From: Rufibacter hautae | GTDB taxonomy: Bacteria > Bacteroidota > Bacteroidia > Cytophagales > Hymenobacteraceae | Direction: 5' to 3' | NCBI RefSeq assembly: GCF_008271695.1 | Contig: NZ_VKKY01000001.1 | Coordinates: forward strand, 2,164,589 to 2,228,588 | Length of the DNA stretch: 64,000 nt | Position numbers and translations under genes: made by a program | Part shown: positions 17,499 to 26,926 of the stretch, in pieces | Layout: each line of letters starts with the position of its first letter | Position numbering within the stretch: the stretch's first letter is position 1 | Notes under the pieces: generated by a model | Database searches by the model: none | What the model was told of the DNA's origin: nothing | The model's input: only the letters and a program-made list of their open reading frames with translations

Positions 17499-20414
17499 TT
17501 AAACGGCTTTCATTTCCTGGCCTTGCTCGTTGTAGGCCTCAATAGGAGCGCAGCTGCACACCAGGTTACGGTCACCGTAGGCGCTGTCAATCCGGCTCAC
17601 GGTTGGCCAGAACTTAGCGGTGCGGGTGTAAGGAATCGGGTAAACGGCACGCTCACGAGAGTACGGGAATGACCAATCTTCGGCCAAGGCCACGTGTGCT
17701 GGGTGCGGAGCGTTTTTGAGCAGGTTGTTTTTCTGATCAGCCTGTCCTTCCTCAATCTCGGTGATTTCTGCCCGAATGGAGATCATGGCATCGCAGAAAC
17801 GGTCCAGCTCTTCTTTGCTCTCACTCTCGGTAGGCTCTACCATCAACGTACCCGCTACTGGGAACGATACGGTTGGGGCGTGGAAACCATAGTCCATCAG
17901 ACGCTTCGCGATGTCTTCCACTTCAACGCCGGCCTTTTTGAAGGAGCGGCAGTCTAAGATCATCTCGTGGGCACAACGGCCGTTAGAACCAACGTACAAC
18001 ACTGGGTAGTGCTCTTCCAGGCGCGCTTTGATGTAGTTTGCATTCAGGATCGCCATTTTGGTCGCCTCTGTCAAGCCCTCGCCGCCCATCATGTTGATAT
18101 AGGCGTAAGAGATTGGCAGAATGCTGGCGCTTCCCCAAGGTGCCGCAGAAACCGCGTTGATCGCTTCCGGACGCTCTAAGTCTACTACGGCGTGGCCTGG
18201 CAAGAACGGAGCCAAGTCAGCAACTACGCCAATCGGGCCAACGCCTGGTCCACCGCCACCGTGCGGAATGCAGAAGGTTTTGTGCAGGTTCAGGTGACAC
18301 ACGTCCGCGCCGATGTTGGCCGGAGAGGTCAAACCTACCTGGGCATTCATGTTGGCACCGTCCATGTACACGCGGCCACCGTTCTGGTGGATGATCTCGC
18401 AGATCTCGATGATGCTTTCCTCGTACACGCCGTGGGTAGACGGATAGGTTACCATGAGGCAAGACAGGTCATCTTTGTGCTCATCGGCTTTCGCACGGAG
18501 GTCGGCTACGTCAATGTTGCCGCGCTCATCGCATTTCACAATCACCACTTTCATGCCAGCCATTACCGCCGAGGCAGGGTTAGTGCCGTGCGCCGAGGAA
18601 GGGATCAAGGAGATGTTGCGGTGATGATCGCCACGGGCTTCGTGGTAGGCTCTGATTACCATCAGACCAGCGTACTCACCCTGGGCACCGGAGTTAGGCT
18701 GCAATGAAACGGCGGCAAAACCAGTTACTTCGCATAACCAGGCTTCCAGGTCCTGGAAGATCTGGGCGTAACCTTTAGCCTGATCAGCCGGGGCGAAGGG
18801 GTGCAAAGACCCAATCTCTGGCCAGGTCACCGGGATCATCTCGGCGGTGGCGTTCAGTTTCATGGTGCAGGAACCCAACGGAATCATGCCGTGCGCCAGC
18901 GAGAAGTCTTTGTTCTCCAAGTACTTCATGTAGCGCAGGATTTCGCTCTCAGAGTGGTACTTGTTGAAAACTTCGGCTTGCAGGTAAGGAGAGGTACGGA
19001 TCAAGGACTCAGGCCAGGTGATTTCGGTCTCTTCCGGAATAGCGTCCAGTTCCAGCGTGGCATCCGGTTTTCCAGCTACTTTCGCGAAAACGGCCAAAAT
19101 ATCCTTCACCTCGTCCAGATCAGTGTTCTGGTGCAGGGAAATCCCGATGTTGTTGTCACCAAAATAACGGAAGTTGATCTGCGCCGCTTCAGCCTCCTGA
19201 CGGATGGCCTGCTGCAACTCCGCGCTCTCAATGCGCAGGTTCAGCGTATCGAAATAGTTTTCGTTCAGTTGCTCGAAGCCTAAGCGCTCCAGACCTTTCT
19301 CCAGAATCTGCGTCAAGCTGTGGATGTTCAGACCGATGTATTTCAGACGGCGCGGTCCATGGTAGACAGCGTACATTCCGGCCATTACCGCCAGCAATAC
19401 CTGCGCGGTACAGATGTTGGAAGTCGCTTTCTCTCTCCGGATGTGCTGCTCGCGGGTCTGCAGGGCCATGCGGTACGCTTTCTGCCCAAAAGCATCCTGT
19501 GACAACCCGATGATACGGCCCGGGATAGAGCGCTTGTACTCGTCTTTGGTCGCGAAGAAACCAGCGTGCGGTCCGCCGTAACCCATCGGTACGCCAAAAC
19601 GCTGCGAAGAACCCACTACCACGTCGGCACCCATCTCACCTGGAGATTTCAACAAAGTCAAGCTCAGCAGGTCAGCAGCTACAGCTACCGGTAAGCCAAC
19701 GGCGTGTCCTTGCGAGATGAAATCGGTGTAATCGAATACCTCACCGTCAGCGGCGGGGTACTGTACCAAGGCTCCGAACAAGGTATCGTCTTGCAGGTTG
19801 ATTTCGCGGTGATCGCCAATGACCAGTTCAATGCCCAGCGGCGTGGCGCGGGAAAGCAACACGTCAATGGTTTGCGGCAGTACCTGGTTAGACACAAAGT
19901 AGCGGTTCGCGTTTTTGCGGGCGCCTTTGCGCAGCGAGTACTGCAGGTTCATGGCCTCAGCGGCGGCGGTAGCCTCATCCAACAGAGACGCGTTGGCGAT
20001 GGCCATACCAGTCAGGTCAATGATGAGGGTCTGGTAGTTGATCAACGCCTCCAAACGACCTTGGGCAATCTCGGCCTGGTAGGGCGTGTAAGCAGTGTAC
20101 CAGCCTGGGTTCTCCAGAATGTTACGCTGGATCACCGGCGGCAGGATAGTGTCATGGTACCCAAGCCCGATGTAGGATTTGTAGAGTTTGTTCTGCTTCG
20201 CAATCTTGGCGAACTTCCGGAGGAAGTCACGCTCAGTCAGCGCAGCAGGTAAGTTCAGCGGGTTTTTCAGGCGGATAGCCGGCGGAACGGTCTCGTCAAT
20301 GAGTTGGTCTAGAGATGCTGCCCCAATGGTTTGCAGCATATCCTGCATCTGCTCTTTTACGGGGCCGTTATGGCGCTCCTTGAAGATATCGGCAGGCTTG
20401 GTTTTAAAGATCAT
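17499..20414 (-). CDS. gcvP: Glycine dehydrogenase (decarboxylating), P-protein
   Basis: A 971-aa single-chain P-protein. Both homologous halves are present; the PLP lysine lies in the C-terminal half in [19 protein letters not shown]. It decarboxylates glycine and passes the aminomethyl group to lipoylated GcvH. The homodimeric single-polypeptide form and length are normal for Bacteroidota. gcvT and gcvH are not adjacent. It is transcribed alone toward a terminator at 17441-17476. Confidence 0.97.
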   Translation of the reverse strand: MIFKTKPADIFKERHNGPVKEQMQDMLQTIGAASLDQLIDETVPPAIRLKNPLNLPAALTERDFLRKFAKIAKQNKLYKSYIGLGYHDTILPPVIQRNILENPGWYTAYTPYQAEIAQGRLEALINYQTLIIDLTGMAIANASLLDEATAAAEAMNLQYSLRKGARKNANRYFVSNQVLPQTIDVLLSRATPLGIELVIGDHREINLQDDTLFGALVQYPAADGEVFDYTDFISQGHAVGLPVAVAADLLSLTLLKSPGEMGADVVVGSSQRFGVPMGYGGPHAGFFATKDEYKRSIPGRIIGLSQDAFGQKAYRMALQTREQHIRREKATSNICTAQVLLAVMAGMYAVYHGPRRLKYIGLNIHSLTQILEKGLERLGFEQLNENYFDTLNLRIESAELQQAIRQEAEAAQINFRYFGDNNIGISLHQNTDLDEVKDILAVFAKVAGKPDATLELDAIPEETEITWPESLIRTSPYLQAEVFNKYHSESEILRYMKYLENKDFSLAHGMIPLGSCTMKLNATAEMIPVTWPEIGSLHPFAPADQAKGYAQIFQDLEAWLCEVTGFAAVSLQPNSGAQGEYAGLMVIRAYHEARGDHHRNISLIPSSAHGTNPASAVMAGMKVVIVKCDERGNIDVADLRAKADEHKDDLSCLMVTYPSTHGVYEESIIEICEIIHQNGGRVYMDGANMNAQVGLTSPANIGADVCHLNLHKTFCIPHGGGGPGVGPIGVVADLAPFLPGHAVVDLERPEAINAVSAAPWGSASILPISYAYINMMGGEGLTEATKMAILNANYIKARLEEHYPVLYVGSNGRCAHEMILDCRSFKKAGVEVEDIAKRLMDYGFHAPTVSFPVAGTLMVEPTESESKEELDRFCDAMISIRAEITEIEEGQADQKNNLLKNAPHPAHVALAEDWSFPYSRERAVYPIPYTRTAKFWPTVSRIDSAYGDRNLVCSCAPIEAYNEQGQEMKAV

Positions 20415-20554
20415 TTATCGCTGGAATTTAGGTAGATAAGTTTCTTTTGTCCTGTAACAAACGTTTGGTGCAAATGATTTAACAAAAGTACAGGTTATAA
20501 TTCACAATTACAGCCAGAGCCATTAAATTGCGGGACAGGCTGAGAGGGAGTTAT

Positions 20555-20592
20555 GGTTTTTGCCTTGTTTTTTGGAAAACAGCCCCAGAACG
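20555..20592. repeat. 38-bp palindromic repeat, copy 9
   Basis: GGTTTTTGCCTTGTTTT left, AAAACAGCCCCAGAACG right. It lies in the leader, ending 27 nt before the ATG at 20620, so it would form a hairpin in the 5' UTR of that gene. Confidence 0.75.
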
Positions 20593-20619
20593 TACATCAG
20601 GCCCCTTGGGTCGTCCCCT

Positions 20620-21852
20620 ATGAAAAAGCTAAAGATTGGAGTTTTGCGCGAAGGAAAAGTGCCGGTAGACAAACGGGTGCCCCTTACGCCAAAAAAATGC
20701 CAGGAAGTGCTGCAATCCTTTCCGGAGGTGCAGTTGGTGGTGCAGCCCAGCCCCATCCGGTGCTTCTCAGACGAGGAGTACGCCGACCTGGGTATTCCCC
20801 TCAAAGAGGACCTGAGCTCCTGCGATGTTTTGTTTGGCGTTAAGGAAGTGCCTGTAGACCAGCTTATCCCTAACAAGACCTATTTCTTTTTCTCGCATAC
20901 TATTAAGAAACAGGCCCATAACCAGAAACTGCTGCAGGCCATTCTGGAAAAGAAGATCACCATGATTGACTACGAGACCATCACCAACGCCCAGGGCGAG
21001 CGGGAAGTGGCCTTCGGGAGATGGGCCGGCATTGTGGGTGCCTACAACGGACTGCTGACCTACGGACGTAAATGGGATCTCTATCACCTCAAACCCGCGC
21101 ACCAGTGCACAGACATGGAAGACATGCTGGAGGAGTTCTTCAAGGTGAAGACTTTGCCCAACATTAAGATTGCCATTACCGGAAACGGCCGCGTGACCCA
21201 CGGTGCCCTGGAGGTGCTCACGCGCATGGGCCTGCGGCAGGTGAGCGTATTTGACTATCTGTACAAAGAGTTCGCTGAGCCGGTGTTTGTGCAGTTGCGC
21301 TCTTCAGACTACCACGTGCGCCCCGATGTGGAGGTGTGGGACTCCAAAGATTTCTACCAGAACCCGCACCTGTACCAGTCTACTTTCCATAAGTTCTCCA
21401 AAGTGACCGATCTGCTCATGCCTTGCGCCTACTGGAACCCCGCCGCGCCCGTGCTGTTCACCCAAGAAGACATGCAGCAGCCAGATTTCAAGATCAACAC
21501 CATTGCCGATATCACCTGCGACGTGGGCGGATCCATCCCCTGTACCAAGCGCGTGTCTACCATTGCGGAGCCGGCCTTTGACTATAACCCCTTGACGGGC
21601 GAATTGGAAGAAGCTTATTCCTCAGAGAAGAACATCACCATCATGGCCGTGGATAACCTACCCTGTGAGTTGCCCCGCAATGCTTCCCGCGATTTCGGGC
21701 GCCAGATCATTGACAAGGTGCTGCCCTATCTGTTTAACGGGGATAAAGACGGTGTGTTGAGGAATGCCACCGTTGCGAAGGATGGCCGATTGTGTGAGAA
21801 GTACAGCTACCTGCAGGATTATGCCTATCCGGCCCAGGCTAGCAGCATCTGA
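20620..21852 (+). CDS. NAD(P)-dependent oxidoreductase, alanine dehydrogenase/lysine-oxoglutarate reductase-like
   Basis: A 410-aa cytoplasmic protein. The N-terminal AlaDH/PNT-type substrate domain (IGVLREGKVPVDKRVPLTP) is followed by a Rossmann domain (IKIAITGNGRVTHGALEVL, about 180-200) and a C-terminal part with DITCDVGGSIPCT. The family includes saccharopine-forming lysine-oxoglutarate reductases and alanine dehydrogenases; the substrate cannot be fixed from sequence. The frame is open upstream to 20560, but ATG 20620 (MKKLKIGVLREG) matches the family N-terminus and the extra codons read through repeat copy 9. Confidence 0.88.
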   Translation: MKKLKIGVLREGKVPVDKRVPLTPKKCQEVLQSFPEVQLVVQPSPIRCFSDEEYADLGIPLKEDLSSCDVLFGVKEVPVDQLIPNKTYFFFSHTIKKQAHNQKLLQAILEKKITMIDYETITNAQGEREVAFGRWAGIVGAYNGLLTYGRKWDLYHLKPAHQCTDMEDMLEEFFKVKTLPNIKIAITGNGRVTHGALEVLTRMGLRQVSVFDYLYKEFAEPVFVQLRSSDYHVRPDVEVWDSKDFYQNPHLYQSTFHKFSKVTDLLMPCAYWNPAAPVLFTQEDMQQPDFKINTIADITCDVGGSIPCTKRVSTIAEPAFDYNPLTGELEEAYSSEKNITIMAVDNLPCELPRNASRDFGRQIIDKVLPYLFNGDKDGVLRNATVAKDGRLCEKYSYLQDYAYPAQASSI

Positions 21853-21882
21853 CAGGTTGATATAAGGTAGGGAAAGGATTGC

Positions 21883-22341
21883 CTACAGAGCCGAAGCCAG
21901 GCTTTTACGGGAAGAAGTCAGTGGGTTGTTTTCTAAGGGTGTTGTTTTGGAAACCCATTCCAATGCAGAGGCCACGTCTTCAAAATACTGTAGCTCAAAG
22001 GGAATAGAGAGGTATTTTGAATAGACCAGTTGGTTCAGGTCCAGCAGGTTGGTGCCGTTGGCCGCCTCCAGAACAGCCACTTTCCGGATGGGTGCATCCA
22101 TTAATAAAGGTAGTACCTCGTCAATAAACCAATCCTGGTCCTGGGGCGGTATGCTTTTGAGCTGCCGGATGTCATAGATGCAGGCCAGCAGGTTGTTGCT
22201 TTTGATCAGTTCCATGACATAAAGCAGGGTTCTCCGGAAGGTATCGCTGGGGACAAGTCCTTCACACGCAATATGAACAGCCTGTAAACTGGCGTCTACG
22301 AATATGTTGGTATAAGGTGATTTCTGGCAGTCTAGATCCAC
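21883..22341 (-). CDS. STAS/SpoIIAA-like small regulatory-type protein (start uncertain)
   Basis: About 152 aa from GTG 22341. The family is seen in many Hymenobacteraceae: a beta strand, then helix FRRTLLYVMELIKSNN, then IYDIRQLKSIPPQDQDWFIDEVLP and a C-terminal helix (VASALEWVSK). It is probably a STAS-fold-like domain with no catalytic residues; function unknown. The frame is open upstream to TTG 22494, but that start lies inside the terminator hairpin of the neighbouring gene, so I prefer GTG 22341. A TATATTTG box at about 22370 on the minus strand supports transcription starting inside the longer frame. Confidence 0.7.
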   Translation of the reverse strand: MDLDCQKSPYTNIFVDASLQAVHIACEGLVPSDTFRRTLLYVMELIKSNNLLACIYDIRQLKSIPPQDQDWFIDEVLPLLMDAPIRKVAVLEAANGTNLLDLNQLVYSKYLSIPFELQYFEDVASALEWVSKTTPLENNPLTSSRKSLASAL

Positions 22342-22458
22342 AATGCAGGTTGTTATTTGTATGCTGAGAAACGGGGATACAAATATAGCGCCTTCCTGAT
22401 AAGTTATATCATTATGCCAAAAAAAAATTGAATAATTCTGTATGGTGCTGATTATAAA

Positions 22459-22503
22459 ATAAATCCGTTGGCCCAAGCATTTCCAGCGGGCCAACGGATT
22501 TAT
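22459..22503 (-). terminator. Intrinsic terminator of the small lipoprotein gene
   Basis: Perfect 16-bp arms ATAAATCCGTTGGCCC and complement around a 13-nt loop, 23 nt past the stop of the minus-strand gene at 22527. Confidence 0.9.
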
Positions 22504-22526
22504 TGCAAATCTATATGAGAGTATTT

Positions 22527-22769
22527 CTATTGGTTGTCCACCTTGTCGGCTACGCCGTCTTTCACAGGTTCTTCTCTCACTGAGATAGTATCTGTAGAGG
22601 TTAGAGCAGAATCTGCCTCAGCGGTTACTTCTTCAGCGGCGGAAGATACTTCGTCTGCAGCCGATTCAGCGGTGTTTTCTACATTCTGGGCGGTTTTAGA
22701 TTCACAGGAGGTAAACCCAAAGGCAAGTGCTATCATAGCCGCTGCCAATACCTTAGATGCTTTTTTCAT
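22527..22769 (-). CDS. Small Ala/Glu/Ser-rich lipoprotein
   Basis: An 80-aa protein with signal peptide and lipobox FTSC (Cys23). The mature part is a predicted helix rich in Ala, Glu and Ser (NTAESAADEVSSAAEEV), then a disordered acidic tail. It resembles small stress-induced envelope proteins found widely in Bacteroidota but has no named family I can identify. Confidence 0.8.
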   Translation of the reverse strand: MKKASKVLAAAMIALAFGFTSCESKTAQNVENTAESAADEVSSAAEEVTAEADSALTSTDTISVREEPVKDGVADKVDNQ

Positions 22770-23314
22770 AGTTTTGGTACATTGGTTTCGTTGGGATGTG
22801 TATACGGTAAATACTCATTTAAGATTGAGGTGCCTGCTGTAAATCATATAACACCCTCTGCTTTATGTTGGAAGCTTAAGAATTTGCTGTGGTTTTATTT
22901 TTGTAACTATTCCATTCTGAACTTATCTATATTCCTTCAATTATTCTATCTTTTTCTGATAGCGTTTTATAGCTGTTTTTTGATAACTAGCTTTAAAATA
23001 AATAAGAAGCTTAGGCGTAGCTTAAGAAGAAAAATAGCCTTTTCATTTCTGCTCAGCTTAGGAATAAATACAGAGCGATATTGACGGTATTAATACTGAA
23101 TTTTACTAAACATTCTTTCTCTTTTATTCAAACCTATTATGCATAAATTATTGCGTAAGCAACTAAAAACTAATCAGTTAAGGTGAATACGTTAATATAT
23201 TTATATTGGGTTTAATTAATTTATAACAGGATTTTTTAATTGCCCTAAAACAAATTATGCTCGTTTAGGAAGTGGGTATGCTTTTGTTTAATTCACTAAA
23301 AATAGAACAAGCCC
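22770..23314. other. AT-rich divergent intergenic region
   Basis: 545 bp between the divergent lipoprotein and Mn-catalase genes. Strongly AT-rich, with no convincing coding frame (the plus-strand frame at 22782-23084 is low-complexity). It contains one copy of the 38-bp repeat and presumably both promoters. Confidence 0.6.
22963..23000. repeat. 38-bp palindromic repeat, copy 10
   Basis: CGTTTTATAGCTGTTTT left, CTAGCTTTAAAATA right; one of the few copies far (over 150 nt) from any gene end. Confidence 0.65.
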
Positions 23315-24190
23315 ATGTTTTACCATGATCGAAAACTCCAGTACAAAGTAAGAGTTGACAAACCCAATCCTCAGTTTGCCAGATTGCTGCAACAGGCCAT
23401 TGGCGGAATTGAGGGAGAGATGCGTGTGTGTTTACAGTACTTGTTCCAGGCCTGGAACTCCCGCGGACCAGTGAAATACAAGCACATGCTGCTGGAAACC
23501 GGAACCGAGGAAATAGGCCATATTGAGATGCTAGCCACGGCAGTGGCGTTGAACCTGGAAGGGGCCACTGCCTCTCTCAAAGATGAAATTGTAGGCAATA
23601 ACCCCGTGGTAGGCCACATTATGGGCGGGATGGACCCGCGCCATTTCCTGTCCGGGGGATTAGGAGCCATGGCTGCCGATGCCAATGGCGTGCCGTTTAA
23701 CGGCTCATGGGTCGTAAGCAGCGGTAACCTGGCCGCCGATATGTACGCCAACGTAATGGCCGAGTCTACCGGCCGGGTGCTGGCCACCCGCCTGTGGGAA
23801 GCCACTGATGACCCTGGTATGAAAGACATGCTTTCGTTCCTGATTGCCCGTGACACCATGCACCAGAACCAATGGTTGGCCGTGATTGAAGAACTGGGCG
23901 GTTTGACCAATGCGGTGCCTATCCCTAACAGCTTCCCGCAAAGTGAGGAAGTGGAAGGCTTCAACTACGCCTTTGTGACCACTAACATTTACAAAGACGA
24001 TGCTGCTTCCGGCAGATGGTCCAGTGGTCCGTCATTAGACGGTAAAGGGCAGTTTGCGATGGTTCCTGGCGAGCCGATGGGCGGTGAGCCTACCTTGGCC
24101 CCACCCGTACCTTTCGCGCATGCGCAGGTAGAGCAAATGACCGGCTCTCCAGACGGTGGAATCATTAATAAGATCAAGGATGCGCTGTAA
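23315..24190 (+). CDS. Manganese catalase family protein
   Basis: A 291-aa ferritin-like protein. Di-manganese ligands are visible as conserved Glu/His: IGGIEGEMRVCLQYLFQ (Glu), TGTEEIGHIEM (Glu and His), a later AESTGRVLATRL Glu and DTMHQNQW His. It converts hydrogen peroxide to water and oxygen without heme. The C-terminal MTGSPDGGIINKIKDAL resembles the tails of short non-canonical Mn catalases, including spore-coat-type CotJC relatives. It is single, with its own terminator. Confidence 0.93.
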   Translation: MFYHDRKLQYKVRVDKPNPQFARLLQQAIGGIEGEMRVCLQYLFQAWNSRGPVKYKHMLLETGTEEIGHIEMLATAVALNLEGATASLKDEIVGNNPVVGHIMGGMDPRHFLSGGLGAMAADANGVPFNGSWVVSSGNLAADMYANVMAESTGRVLATRLWEATDDPGMKDMLSFLIARDTMHQNQWLAVIEELGGLTNAVPIPNSFPQSEEVEGFNYAFVTTNIYKDDAASGRWSSGPSLDGKGQFAMVPGEPMGGEPTLAPPVPFAHAQVEQMTGSPDGGIINKIKDAL

Positions 24191-24220
24191 ACGTAGCCAG
24201 CCATAAAAGAAGTGGTACAT

Positions 24221-24257
24221 AAAAAAAGCCTTCCTGTAAACCAGGAAGGCTTTTTTT
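24221..24257. terminator. Bidirectional terminator after Mn catalase
   Basis: A7-GCCTTCCTG and complementary CAGGAAGGC-T7 arms. It serves the plus-strand catalase gene and overlaps the stop codon of the minus-strand gene ending at 24256. Confidence 0.93.
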
Positions 24258-24642
24258 ATGCGGGGCGTAGTTTCTCTTGCCGAAATACGCCGTCTAGTCT
24301 TTGTTTGCCTTGCTTAAGGGCAAAGAATGGGGCATCGTCAGGGACGCTCCAGTAAATGTCGGTGATCTCGGCTACGGGTCCAGTGGGTTGGTTGGCGGGC
24401 CTTACCCATTCGCCAAAAGTAAACGGCAACCAGGAAATGCTGGTGAACAGATCGGGCCGCACCTTGAACTCCTCGTCTGAGTACCGGAGCAGCAGCCATC
24501 CGTTTATCTCGCCAATCTTTTCAAATACTTTGTTGTGGGGCTCCAGCAACTCAAACTCGCGGCGGTTGGCCGGATGAATGTGGGTGTAGCCGTACCCCGG
24601 AAACCAGTTGTATAAACCAAATTCAAGGCTTTTCTTAGGCAT
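24256..24642 (-). CDS. Conserved hypothetical protein
   Basis: A 128-aa soluble protein rich in aromatic residues (FGLYNWFPGYGYTHIHP, then WLLLRYSDEEFKVRP and ISWLPFTFGEWV). No signal peptide or membrane segment. I do not recognise a named domain. It is 38 nt downstream of rnd on the same strand and probably co-transcribed with it. Confidence 0.75.
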   Translation of the reverse strand: MPKKSLEFGLYNWFPGYGYTHIHPANRREFELLEPHNKVFEKIGEINGWLLLRYSDEEFKVRPDLFTSISWLPFTFGEWVRPANQPTGPVAEITDIYWSVPDDAPFFALKQGKQRLDGVFRQEKLRPA

Positions 24643-24679
24643 AATCCTTTTCTATTTCTGTGCAAGCCAGTCCTCTCGG

Positions 24680-25828
24680 TTACAGGTTCACCTGCATTTC
24701 GCGGGCGGTGGCATGTACGATCTCTCTCGCGTATTTCTTTGGGATCACCAGCTCGCCGGTCTGGCTGTAGTTGGTGATAATGCTTTGGTCCAGGAGCATG
24801 GGCGTGGCGTGGGTGCCGTAGCGTTCAATAAGGCCGCGCTGCACGGTGCAAAGCAACTCTCTCCTGGCCTCTGTCTCCGGCGTCTTGAGCCGCGGAGGGT
24901 AGGGGTTAGGCGGCAACCGGTTGGGGATGCGCCGTTTCTCTGCTTCTCTCAACGCCCCGTTCAGGATGCGCTGTAGTTGCTCCTCGTAGCGGTCCTGCTG
25001 CAGCCGTCCATTGATGCCTTTGGTGTGGTAGAGCCATTCGTTCATGCTCTGCGCAGGGTTGCTGAGAAGCGCCATGAGCGCGTTGGTATTGATGATCTGG
25101 CCCGCTGGCAGGTTCCATTTTTTGGCCAGTTGGTCCCGGAAGTCATAGATGGGTTTCAGGATGAACTGCTGCAGTAAGGTAAGCCGTTGCGGAAACTTGA
25201 TTTTGAGGTGCGGGTCTTCCAATTCCACATAGGTGATGGATTCCAGCAGTTGGTCTTCCTCCTCTAGCCAAGCCATACGGCCCAGTTCCTGAATCTTGGT
25301 CACCATGGCATTTTTAAGGGCATGCAGGTACAGCACATCCTGAGCGGCGTACTCCAGCTGTCGTCTGGAAAGCGGGCGCTGGTTCCAGTTGCTCATCTGC
25401 TGGGATTTGTCAAGGTGCAGGCCCAGTTCTTCTTCCAGCAGCGTGCCCAGGGCAGCCTTGGCGTAATTCAGGATTTTGGCCGCCACTGCGGTGTCTACCA
25501 ACGTGCGTACCTGGCAGCCCAGCATGCTCAGCAGCATGAGGTCATTGTTGGCGTGGTGGAATATCTTCACAATAGCCGGGTTCTCCAGCACGTGCCAGAG
25601 CGGCTGCAGGTCAGATAATGGAAAGGGATCAATTACAAAACACGTGTGGCCGTCAGAGATTTGAATCAGGCACAGCGTGAAACCGTAGGTATAGTGATGT
25701 TGGTCAAATTCCAGGTCTAAGGCTAGCTCTGGCTGCTGACTTAAATGGGCCACAGCCTCCTGTAATGCGTCATCGGTTTGCACCACATGAACAGGCTTCC
25801 CCTCCAGAGTAAATGCAGGTTCCTTCAT
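24680..25828 (-). CDS. rnd: Ribonuclease D
   Basis: A 382-aa 3'-5' exoribonuclease that trims structured RNAs such as tRNA precursors. DEDDy residues: Asp38 and Glu40 in LALDLEFD, Asp in HHANNDLMLL, and Tyr...Asp in YAAQDVLYL. An HRDC domain follows (about 205-300, TLLQQFILKPIYDFRDQLAKK). Length is normal. Confidence 0.94.
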   Translation of the reverse strand: MKEPAFTLEGKPVHVVQTDDALQEAVAHLSQQPELALDLEFDQHHYTYGFTLCLIQISDGHTCFVIDPFPLSDLQPLWHVLENPAIVKIFHHANNDLMLLSMLGCQVRTLVDTAVAAKILNYAKAALGTLLEEELGLHLDKSQQMSNWNQRPLSRRQLEYAAQDVLYLHALKNAMVTKIQELGRMAWLEEEDQLLESITYVELEDPHLKIKFPQRLTLLQQFILKPIYDFRDQLAKKWNLPAGQIINTNALMALLSNPAQSMNEWLYHTKGINGRLQQDRYEEQLQRILNGALREAEKRRIPNRLPPNPYPPRLKTPETEARRELLCTVQRGLIERYGTHATPMLLDQSIITNYSQTGELVIPKKYAREIVHATAREMQVNL

Positions 25829-25892
25829 AATCTTGTAAATGTACCCAAAAAACAGGTTAGTTCCTTGACGGGTAAGCGTAGTGTAGCGTTGC

Positions 25893-25930
25893 CGTTTTGC
25901 GGCAGATTCCAGAAAAACAGTTCAAAAATG
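25893..25930. repeat. 38-bp palindromic repeat, degenerate copy 11
   Basis: CGTTTTGCGGC left, AAAACAGTTCAAAAATG right; upstream of rnd, between two minus-strand genes. The arms no longer pair well. Confidence 0.5.
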
Positions 25931-25968
25931 CGAACATCTGCTTACATAACTTCGCCACAGGCGAAAAT

Positions 25969-26026
25969 AGTACGGGAGCAACGGAAAGAATGACCACCTG
26001 GCCACGCTTCCCGTTGCTCCCGTACT
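25969..26026 (-). terminator. Inverted repeat past the SIMPL gene, possible terminator
   Basis: Perfect 16-bp arms (AGTACGGGAGCAACGG and complement) around a 26-nt loop, 44 nt past the stop at 26071. There is no strong T-run, so a terminator role is uncertain. Confidence 0.5.
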
Positions 26027-26070
26027 TGTCCTCTAGAGTCTGCGCTGAGGCGCTAACAGAAGAGAGGCTG

Positions 26071-26778
26071 TTACTCCAGCAGGAAACTCACCTGCACCGT
26101 AGAGCTGACGATGATCTCTCCCAAGGCCAGGGTAGTGCCCCCCGCATCCATGGCCTGCTCCCGCATGGCGGCTTTATACATCACCGGTCCTATGGGTTGG
26201 TTGTTGATTGCCTCGTTTATCTGGTAAGGTCTTCCAACTTTGGCCCCTAGTTCCGAAGCCAGCGCCACGGCTTTCTGTTTGGCGTCTTGCACGGCTCTTT
26301 TGCGGGCTTCCTCCTGGTGCTTCTTCAGTTGGGAACTCTGGTAGTTGATGCCGTCTACCCGGTTGGCGCCCGCTTTGTACAGGCCGGCCATGACCTCGTC
26401 AAACTTATCTGGTTTGGTTAACGTGACGGAGATAGACCGAGTGGCCAGGTAGAACTGGGGTGTGGTCTGACCAAACTCGCCGGTGTACACCGGTTGCAGC
26501 GAAAGATAAGCGGTTTGCACGTGCTTGTCTTCTACCCCGTTTTTCTTCAGGTAGCTCAGCAAGGCGGCTGTCCGTTGGTCGGCTACGCGGCGGGCATCCT
26601 CCAGGGTTTTCTCCCGGATCTCTACGCCGGTCATAAAGATCACTTGGTCGGGCTGCACCTTTACCTCGCCTAATCCTGAGGTGCTTACCAAAGGAGGCAA
26701 CTGGGACTGCTGGGCTTGGGACGAAAAGGAGAGAAACGAGGCCATAAAGGCAAGGGCAAAGGCAAGGGTGGTTTTCAT
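26071..26778 (-). CDS. SIMPL (DUF541) family exported protein
   Basis: A 235-aa protein with signal peptide (MKTTLAFALAFMASFLSFSSQAQ) and the SIMPL domain: VSTSGLGEVKVQPDQVIFMTGVE at the start and RKRAVQDAKQKAVALASELG near the middle. The family is periplasmic, of uncertain function (YggE relatives lower oxidative stress). ATG 26778 is chosen over the longer upstream frame because it directly precedes the signal peptide. Confidence 0.92.
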   Translation of the reverse strand: MKTTLAFALAFMASFLSFSSQAQQSQLPPLVSTSGLGEVKVQPDQVIFMTGVEIREKTLEDARRVADQRTAALLSYLKKNGVEDKHVQTAYLSLQPVYTGEFGQTTPQFYLATRSISVTLTKPDKFDEVMAGLYKAGANRVDGINYQSSQLKKHQEEARKRAVQDAKQKAVALASELGAKVGRPYQINEAINNQPIGPVMYKAAMREQAMDAGGTTLALGEIIVSSTVQVSFLLE

Positions 26779-26926
26779 AGTGTTATAAATATATACTGAA
26801 AATGAATTTACAAGTTCCGTGCCGAGTTTTGGCGTCGCTGGTTTAATAAACGCCACCAACGCAGGTGTGCGGGCCAAGCCGGTCTTGTGTGTATCTTTGT
26901 AGATTCATTATCTTACCCTTACCCCT

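Noticed and set aside
22782..23084. 100-codon plus-strand frame in the AT-rich spacer
   Set aside because: Low-complexity, Phe/Leu/Ser/Lys-rich, with a TTG start and crossing a repeat copy; not protein-like.
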